Source: Rusavskia elegans (taxonomy: Eukaryota > Ascomycota > Lecanoromycetes > Teloschistales > Teloschistaceae). Taken from it: 53,938 nucleotides of DNA. A program made the translations under genes and the position numbers. The stretch lies in the NCBI GenBank assembly GCA_011316305.1, contig SAUG01000186.1, positions 1 to 53,938 of the forward strand, given 5' to 3'. Under the pieces are notes generated by a model. That model was not told the DNA's origin. It saw only the letters and a list, made by a program, of their open reading frames with translations, and did no database searches. This document shows, piece after piece, positions 46,510 to 53,938 of the stretch (positions are counted from its first letter, which is position 1; every line of letters begins with the position of its first letter).

Positions 46510-47420
46510 TAAAGCCGGAAGGATTTACTATACTATAAAACGGCTATTAAATTCTTCGGATATTAAATATACTAGTAGCTACAAATTCAAATAGAATAAA
46601 AACTCTATATAAATAGACTGGCCGTCGGGTCGGGTTATTATAAAGTTTAATCTAATTCGGGTTCGACCTGTTAAGATTGCCAAAACCTTCTTTCCTATAC
46701 AGGAAACCCTCGCTTTTGCTATACGTTTACGTTATTACTACAAGCACTATTTAGATAGACGTCGATTTCTTACTACTAAACAGTAAATAATAATTAAATT
46801 AATATTGATATATCTGTATTACCTTTCTATATTACTATATATATCCGACTATATTTAATCTTTATAGATTATTAACTAGCCGTAATCTATATCAAGCGCG
46901 TTACTATTTAGTAGAAGGACGCCTGGTTTATAAAAGAATTAATATAGAATCTGAAAGTATAGCCGGGAATATAATAATAGCTAGTTAATAATAAGCTTTG
47001 AAGGATTAAAAGCTCTAGAGGAGAGATATACGTCTACAGGATTATTTAAAGAAGGATAATACTATTTATATAGTATCGATATATAAACTAGTATTAAATA
47101 GAATATATTACCGTTTATATTAACCGTAATTACTTTCGTATTCGACTATCTAATACGATTATAAGTCGGGTTAGATCGGGTTCCCGTCGGGTTCTACTCT
47201 ATAACCCGACCCGACTTTCGGTTTTAATACTAGGATTCGATCCGACCCGCTAAATCTCGGGTCGGGTACCCGACGGTTCGACGGGAACCCGACTCGAAGT
47301 AGCCAGACTATATATAAAAGAGATTTTCCTTTCTATTAATTAGTTCTATTATCGAATAAATTTATTGCTCGTATTTATCTACTACGCAGTCATTTAAACG
47401 AAATCTAAAGTTTATAAATT
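46510..47420 (+). repeat. LTR-like unit U4 of gypsy family, holding B10
   Basis: AAGCCGGAAGGATTTACTAT start; without B10 it matches U3 and U6 through CTCTATATAAA-AGAGATTTTCC and GCAGTCATTTAAACG. Ends G-II. Confidence 0.6.
46614..47310. mobile_element. hAT-like miniature element B10 with low-RIP interior
   Basis: 697 bp, TAGACTGGCCGTCGGGTCGG at left, GTAGCCAGACTA at right, perfect TSDs TATATAAA at 46606-46613 and 47311-47318. Termini are GC rich and intact. The interior (about 46670-47160) is unlike the other B elements and keeps CpA/TpG sites; it may be a captured fragment or a piece of the parent transposon. Confidence 0.88.
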
Positions 47421-47955
47421 TTATCGTCGACGTCGATAATTAATATTTTGATTGCTATAATATCGTTGGAATATAATTAAATTATTGATAATAATTAAAA
47501 TTAGATATATCTATATGATAATATTAAATATTAAATAGAAAAAAAATTCGTTTTTTCTATTTATAAATAAAGTCTATATAATATATTTAATTTTATCAAC
47601 TATATTAGCTATTATTAATTGCGATTTTCTTTTCGATTTGAAATATTTTAAATTAGTAAAGCCGGTATAACCGTACTATTTTTATTTTGACTTGTATAAA
47701 TTTTTTGTAAAACTATATTATCGACTTCTATTATAATTTACAAACGTAGCTATAATGGTTTTTCAAATATTTAGACTTTGAATATAATAATATTTAATTT
47801 ACTATCGTTGTAAATAGATGATTTTTTATATATATAATTTCCATTTTTATAATCTAATATTAAATATAGTTTCTTTATAATAACGAATATTATGGTAAAA
47901 AAATAGAAAAACTATAAAATGATTTAAATACTATTTATAGATAAAAGGATATTAC
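47421..47955. other. AT-rich DNA between gypsy units, unassigned
   Basis: No family match found. TG words are more frequent than in neighbouring units. No readable frame. Confidence 0.45.
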
Positions 47956-50394
47956 TATAAAGCCGAATAGATTTATTATACTACGAAACGACTATTATAT
48001 TTCTCGAATATTAAATATACTAACAGCTAAAAACTTTAATAAAATAAAAATTCTATATAAAAAAACCTTTTATTTCTACTATTTAATTCTATTAAAAAAA
48101 GGATTTTCATTTTTTTAATTTTAATCAATCCGATGTATCGAGATTATCTAAAGATAAAAACTACTTCTATAAAAAATAAATAACGCGTAATAATAGGCGC
48201 GAGCCTAGAAGATAATAACTAGATTCGTTTAATACTATTATCGGTAGAACGAACTATAATAGTATTAATAATAATATCGATAAAATTAATGAAATTTCTA
48301 AAAGTAATTAATAATAGTAGAAAAATCTTTAAAATAATTCGAAAACTAGCGATATACTAAAATTTTTTATCTAATTTTCAAATTTATCAAAATATTTTTA
48401 ATTATTTTTATAATACGAAATAAACTATTAAAAATATAATTATTTAAAACAAAAGTTCGCGAAAAAGATTGTAAACGAGATTTGAATATATAAAATATAA
48501 AAGCTTTATAGAATACCGTCGTCTGAATAGTAATAATAGATTTTAAAAAAGATTTAGAAAAATAAAACGAAATTTATAATATTTAAAATATAAAATATTT
48601 TTAATTATAAATTACTTTTTATTTAAATATAAAGCCGAAAGGATTTACTATACTGCGAGGCGGCTGCCAAGCCTTTCGGGTGCCAAGCGCGCTAGTAGCT
48701 AGAGGCGCTAATAGAGTAAAAACTCTATATAAAAAAAGATCTGTTTTTTATTAATTAGTTCTATTCTCTAATAGACTCTTTTTTCGTGATTATCTATTAC
48801 GTAGTTTTTTTTAAATAGGGCCTAGGCTTTATTAATCAGAAGTATAGAGACTATCGAGTAGTAAAGATACTTTTAAAATAAATAATAACGCGTAATAATA
48901 CGCGCGAGCTTAAAAGATAATAATTAGATTCTTTTAGTATTATTACCGGCGATACGAACAAAAGTAGTACTACTAATAATATTAATAAAATCGATGAATT
49001 ATCTAGTACTATCTAATTCTAATAGTAAAACCTTTAAAATAATCCGAAGACGAACGATATACTAGAGAATTATATCTAATTTCTAGATGAATTAAATTAG
49101 ACCTAATTATCGAACGAGATTTTAAACGTACGAAATATAAAAACTTTATAAAATATTATCGCCTTTATAGCGATAATAGATTCTAAAAAGAATCTAGAAA
49201 AAAAGAAACTAAAATTATAATATTTAAAGAATAAAACTTTAATAATTATAATACGCTTTTTACTTAGATCGATAATTATAAAGATATCTTTTATTAATAG
49301 AAATCCGATAATAACGCGAAGATTTCTCTAGCTAATCGGCTAAAAGTTATAGATAAAAGGCTATTATAGAAGACCTATTAAAAGGTTTTATATAATAAAA
49401 TGAAATTCTAATTTAGAAAATATTCTATAAATATTTAAAAAGTTTTATTAATAATTCTATAATTCGGTAAATCGATTTCGAAAGTAAATTCGAAAATATA
49501 AAGTAAAAAAACTAGTAAACCGTTTCGGAATTTAATAAATACTTTATTTATTTATAGAAAGAATTTAATATTTTATCGAATAAAGAAAAACGAATATATA
49601 ATATATAAACTAAAATTTAAAAGTCTATTCGAAACGAAGCCTTTAGTTATAGTAACGAGAACTATTTTTTAAATGACTAAAACTTTCTAAAATAGTATAT
49701 TAGTATTAAATACCTTTTATATACTTTTAAATTAACTAGAAATTAAATTAAAAAATAAGTCGAAAAATACTAAACCGAAAGATAATAGCTAATTTTATAG
49801 CGAGAATAGTAGTAATAATAATCGGAGCTAAAGAAATTAAAGCTAAAGCGATCGAAACGGTAAAAATAAAAGAGAAAATAAGTTATAATATAAAAAGCGG
49901 TAGAAATCCGAATATAATCTAAATTAATAAATTAGTATAAATTAAAATTATAGAATAAAATACTATCTACTATATCTATAACTAAAAGAAATATAAATTA
50001 AATAATTCTATTTATTTTAAATACGCCTAAAATTAAAAAAAGCGGAATAAAAGTTTATAATTAGAAAAAACGAAAGTCTAATATAGACCGCTAGTTTATT
50101 AGATCTTAAATAATAGCGGAGGTAATCTACTACGATTAATTTCTAAATATATATCGATATTTCGAAAAGACGTTTCTACGTCTAATATTTTATCGATTTT
50201 AGAATTAAAGTAAAAGAAATTTCATTTTATAGTAATAAATTGAATAAATAGATATACCCGAAAGCGATGATATTTCTAAAGATATTTAACCGGTCCATAG
50301 CTATATTCTACGCTTTTATAAAATAAAAACTAGTTTAGAAATCTGAGAAAAAGTCTCTAAAAATTAGTAAATTAAATTCTATAATATCGATAAT
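47956..50394 (+). mobile_element. Ty3/gypsy-type element G-III, 5' part only
   Basis: Two LTR-like units in tandem (U5 47956, U6 48631; ~675 bp period), then leader and gag (49505-50390: SKPFRNLINTLFIYRKN, and a Y-x2-Y-x4-Y knuckle-like stretch near 49990). Cut at 50394 by the copia-like element. U6 retains GC-rich words such as GCGAGGCGGCTGCCAAGCC. Confidence 0.7.
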
Positions 50395-51547
50395 AATTGG
50401 AAGTACGTATTACGTATAATAACTATACCAAGGCGCCAAGAGCGCTAGTACCGATCGGGCCTAATAGTTCTAGGCGTTAAAGTCTTGCCATTTTCTTTTT
50501 ATATATTTAGTTTAGGCGAAAGTCTATTTTAGTAAACTAAGTTTGATATTCTATATATATAGTTTTAATAGATTATAAATTTGAATATTCTAGCCGAATT
50601 GGTTTATAATAGTTATCGTTATTTATAAATATTATATTTCTATATTCAAATCCTTTATATTTTTATAGAATCTTTTTTTTTATTTATCTTTCGATAGATC
50701 CGATAGATATTATTAAACCGTATAAAGTATCTAATATAGCGAACGCAAGAAGTCTATAGTTATACTACTATCTATAAATATTTCGGTAAAAACTCAAATT
50801 ATAAATAGCTAAATAGACCCTTTTTATTTAATTTTATAATTCTTTCCAGCCGTTTAAACTACTATTTTTCTTACTTCCGAATAGAATATAAATCGTTAAT
50901 TTATAACGTATAGATATATTACTATAGAAACATTATACTATTTACGGTAGTTAGACTTTTAAAATCAGATTTTTTATAGTTATTAGTTCTATATCCTAAT
51001 ATCTAGCTAATATTAGCTATCGGCGTATATTTTATAGTAATCTAAATAGCTGAACTCCTACTAACTATTATAAATAAATACGGAAAACGACTGCCTCGCT
51101 AATTTAATATAGACTAGTATTTCTATTAAATAGAAAGCTAGTAGACTATATTTCTAACTATTATATTTTTCCTAACCTTTTAATAGTCTAAACGAGTTTC
51201 TACTTTTTCTAAACTAATTACTTTACTTTTAGAACTAGAGCTATCGAACCTAGTTTTCGGTTTTACTAGTTATATTATCTGGTTTTAAATAGTATAAAAA
51301 TTTAAAGCTTTCTATTTATTACTAAAAACTATTATTATATCGTTTTAATTTTCGAAACTTTATCTAACCTATTTTAAACCTTATTTCTATTTCTATATTT
51401 ATATAATTATTAAAGCTTTATATTAATTTTTATAATTTTAAAAGATTTAAATAATATTTCTTTTAAAGACTATCTAATAATCTCGGGATAAACTAAACCG
51501 CCTATAATTTCTAATTTTCTATCAAAGACTATAGATTCCTATTTAAC

Positions 51548-51707
51548 TAGACTGGCCGTTTCGAATCAAGGTGGCGATCCGAAAACGCGGCAAACGAGGT
51601 TAATACGGCTAAATTACTAATTCCAGTTAGTATTTCGCCTAATCGGGTTAAAATTCGGGTTTCGAAATACGATTTTAGAATCGAATCCCGACAGAACGGC
51701 CAGTCTA
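51548..51707. mobile_element. hAT-like miniature element B11 (160 bp subfamily)
   Basis: TAGACTGGCCGTTTCG at left, ACGGCCAGTCTA at right, exactly 160 bp like B2 and far less mutated. Flanking octamers TATTTAAC and TAAATAGT do not match, so the insertion site was altered or a flank was lost. Confidence 0.8.
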
Positions 51708-52179
51708 TAAATAGTAAAATAAATTAATAGTAAATCGACCTCGCTATTTAAAATAATCTACGCCCGGATTTTAATTACGATCTATCGAAGTTACTTTCTA
51801 TTATATCCGAAAATAACTCGGATCTTTTTATAGCTTTTAGTTTTTTTCTGATTTTTCTAAACTTTAATTAATCTATTCGGCCTCGAAGTTATTATATTTT
51901 CTAGATACTCGTCTCTAGATTTTCTTTCGGATTTATCTTTCTATAATACTAATTTTCGCGATATTCTATAATCTAGTTATAAATCTAGTAATATATTTAT
52001 CTTTCTAATATTAACTATAGATAATATTAAATAAAAAGGTTCTAGCTATTCTATTAATATAATTCCGAAATTCGAAATCCGTTTAGACGATAAAAGTTAA
52101 AAGGAAACTATTATAGTCTATTTCGTTTTTAATAATTTTCGAGCTACTACTAAATGTTCTTTATTTTCGGCTCTTTCTA

Positions 52180-52725
52180 ACTATAAAGAAAAATATATAG
52201 AATATATCTATTTAGTAATTCAGACGATCTATAGTATTAATATTAAAATATTTATAAAAAATATTATATAAAATATTAAAAAAGATATTAATAAACTCTG
52301 GATATAATATAGAATCTATAATACTAGTAAATTTATAGAATTTAATATCTAGCTAGATATCTTCTATTATAATAGCTTTATCGAGAGAATAGAAGTTTAT
52401 ATAGCTAAATTTTATAAATTTACTAATAAAATCTAGCTATAGGCGCTATTATTTTAAATAGCCTTTTTATTTTAAAATTCTATTAAAACTTTAGAGCTAC
52501 TTTTAGTTATTTTTGGATTTTATTTATTTAAAGTAATATTGACGTTAGTAATAAAGATAAATAAAAAAAGATAAATAAAAATAGAAAGTAATTATTATAG
52601 ACGAAACTATTAGTACTACTATTTGAACTAAAATCTTCCTATCTATAAATAACCGGAATAAACGTGTTATTAAAATCGATTACTATTTCTACTATAATCG
52701 AAAAAGCTATATAAAAGATATCTAC
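52180..52725 (+). pseudogene. Gag relic with zinc knuckle, copia-type element F
   Basis: The frame reads YKEKYIEYIYLVIQTIYSIN, then INKLWI-YRIYN and FNI-LDIFYYNSFIERIEVY, like the UBN2-type Gag of copia elements. At 52678-52725 the CX2CX4HX4C knuckle reads Y-x2-Y-x4-Y-x4-Y (codons TAT, TAT, TAT, TAC), all four metal ligands lost by single transitions. Confidence 0.7.
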
Positions 52726-53876
52726 TATAGCCTATATTTTTAATTAAAAAAGAATTAAATAGTAGAAAAATAGAAAATTAATAGTAGTAAAGACTAAAAA
52801 GATTATAATAATAGAAATAAAGATAGTAAAAAAATAAATAGTCAAGATAATAAATCTAAAAATAATAAATCGAAAAATAATAAATCTAAAAATAAATCTA
52901 CCGAATCTAAAAAATTACTAAACTTTATTATAATAATACCGGCTTCTACTAATTTTAATTTTATAATTTTTATTTTTATAACTTTATCGGCTTTATTAAT
53001 AAATTAGATTTTTTTAATAATTAAATATTCGACTATATCTATAATTATTATATATTTTCTAGTTTTATATTTTATTAAATCTAGTATAAATCCTATCTAG
53101 AGCGAGTCTATAACTAGTATTAGTAATACTATTTGCTTCCGACCGATCGCTAAAGATACTATTATATTTAACCACTTTATTAATAGTAAATAACGTTTTA
53201 TAAAATTATATAATAAAGTTTATACTCCCGGATCCGGTACTAACTTTTAATTAATATTATAAATTTAGAAAATAGGCGTTAAAGTAATTATTAAAGATTA
53301 TATTTCTAGATTTAATATTAACTATCTATATATATAACGGTCTATATTAATTCAGTAATAATACTATATAGCGCGGCCCTATAAAATCTTTTTCTATCTT
53401 TTTTTTAATTTCGTTTTTATTTTTATTAATACCCGATATAGTTTTAAAGGCTTTTATTAAAATATTAGTAGAAGTAGAAAGTATTTAATATATCCGGTTT
53501 AGATATTTTAATAAATAGAAATTATATAAATTAGCGAATATATCTATAGAAACTAATCTATTTAAAATCTATAAATTTAAATCCGATTTCTATAAAATTA
53601 AAATTCTAGGTAAATAATATAAATATTTTTTATAGAAGCTATATTCGCCCCGGTAACAGTTTTATAAACTTCGTTTATATTAACTATATAGGTTCTATTT
53701 AAAAAACTAAAATTCTAGTGGTATATAATAGAAACTAATATATATTTATTTTTTTAGATAATAATATCTAGAAAAATAGTATTTATATAACTAAAGTAGA
53801 AGATATTTCTAAAATTCTAGAATACTAGAATTACTTCTACGCCTATAATAAAAGAAGCGTTTTTATTATTAAATAT

Positions 53877-53938
53877 ACCTTTCTGGAAAATTCCTATTTG
53901 GAATTATATTGAGTTTTTATATATATATATATATATAT
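53877..53938 (+). mobile_element. 5' end of another R-type retroposon, cut by window end
   Basis: CTTTCTGGAAAATTCCTATT, then GGAATTATATTGAG and a TA run: the start of the R family as in R1 and R2. It runs off the window. Confidence 0.65.

Larger units (their letters stand above)
37698..46510 (+). mobile_element. Ty3/gypsy-type element G-II, second of the tandem
   Basis: Begins with LTR-like unit U3 (GCCGGAGGGATTTAGTATA), which also closes G-I. Then leader and gag (38000-38770, 39228-39480), RT at 39760-39910 with KPDGNIRFYIDY, RNase H region near 40800-40900, integrase near 42340-42780, distal part to 46510. Insertions B8, B9 (with SINE E6), R5, a 55 bp truncated retroposon and E7 split it. 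RT is better preserved here than in G-I. Confidence 0.78.
50395..53876 (+). mobile_element. Ty1/copia-type LTR retrotransposon F, partial
   Basis: LTR-like start TTGGAAGTACGTATTACG shared with 13630; LTR probably ends before ~50610. The interior has a copia-like Gag relic and zinc knuckle (52180-52725) and a protease/pre-integrase-like stretch (53090-53240, ICFRPIAKDTIIFNHF). B11 lies within it and an R-type retroposon starts at 53877. RT would lie to the right of the window. Confidence 0.65.
13500..53938. other. AT-rich RIP-mutated transposon block 2
   Basis: Forty kilobases with almost no CpA/TpG, persistent CpG and no intact coding region. It is built from tandem Ty3/gypsy relics, a Ty1/copia relic and insertions of SINE, LINE-like, hAT-like and LTR families, given separately. 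Frames of 60-80 codons within it lie inside repeats and are chance or relic frames. Confidence 0.9.

Overview
The window looks like nuclear DNA of a filamentous ascomycete. Genes with short (51-97 bp) GT..AG introns and balanced base composition alternate sharply with long, very AT-rich stretches. In those stretches CpA/TpG is almost erased while CpG survives, which is the mark of repeat-induced point mutation (RIP). Species cannot be fixed from the sequence.

Layout. (1) 1-2.6 kb: the 3' end of a giant ubiquitin C-terminal hydrolase gene (end of the peptidase C19 domain plus the long fungal C-terminal region), with two introns at its 3' end. (2) 2.6-9.3 kb: RIP-degraded repeats. (3) 9.3-13.5 kb: a gene island with a secreted, probably GPI-anchored protein with two fasciclin domains (+ strand, three exons). 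It converges on the gene for the TFIIE large subunit (- strand, three exons). The N-terminal winged-helix part of the TFIIE gene lies in two small 5' exons. (4) 13.5-53.9 kb: 40 kb of nested, RIP-inactivated transposons with no intact gene.

The repeat desert can be unpicked. Its backbone is three Ty3/gypsy-type elements in tandem (about 15.2-37.7, 37.7-46.5 and 48-50.4 kb), with recognisable Gag, reverse transcriptase, RNase H and integrase relics, followed by a Ty1/copia-type element from 50.4 kb. Into these have jumped four other families. (a) Eight copies of a ~425 bp tRNA-derived SINE with A and B boxes; two carry clear 14-15 bp target-site duplications (TSDs). (b) Eleven hAT-like miniature elements with TAGACTGGCC-type termini; nearly all have 8 bp TSDs. 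(c) Short (~0.95-1.05 kb) LINE-like retroposons in two subfamilies (here called L and R) that share a 3' tail, carry 10-13 bp TSDs and include a 55 bp 5'-truncated copy. (d) A 3.3 kb LTR retrotransposon with two 410 bp LTRs and only a Gag relic, plus a solo LTR of the same family. Around 20-27 kb the nesting is five levels deep.

The coding genes are ordinary housekeeping or cell-surface genes with no visible functional link to each other. The interest of the window is the transposon stratigraphy: a likely undescribed SINE, a LINE-dependent retroposon family and a hAT-like miniature-element family, some of which seem to carry SINEs inside them. Family labels are mine; no database could be searched.
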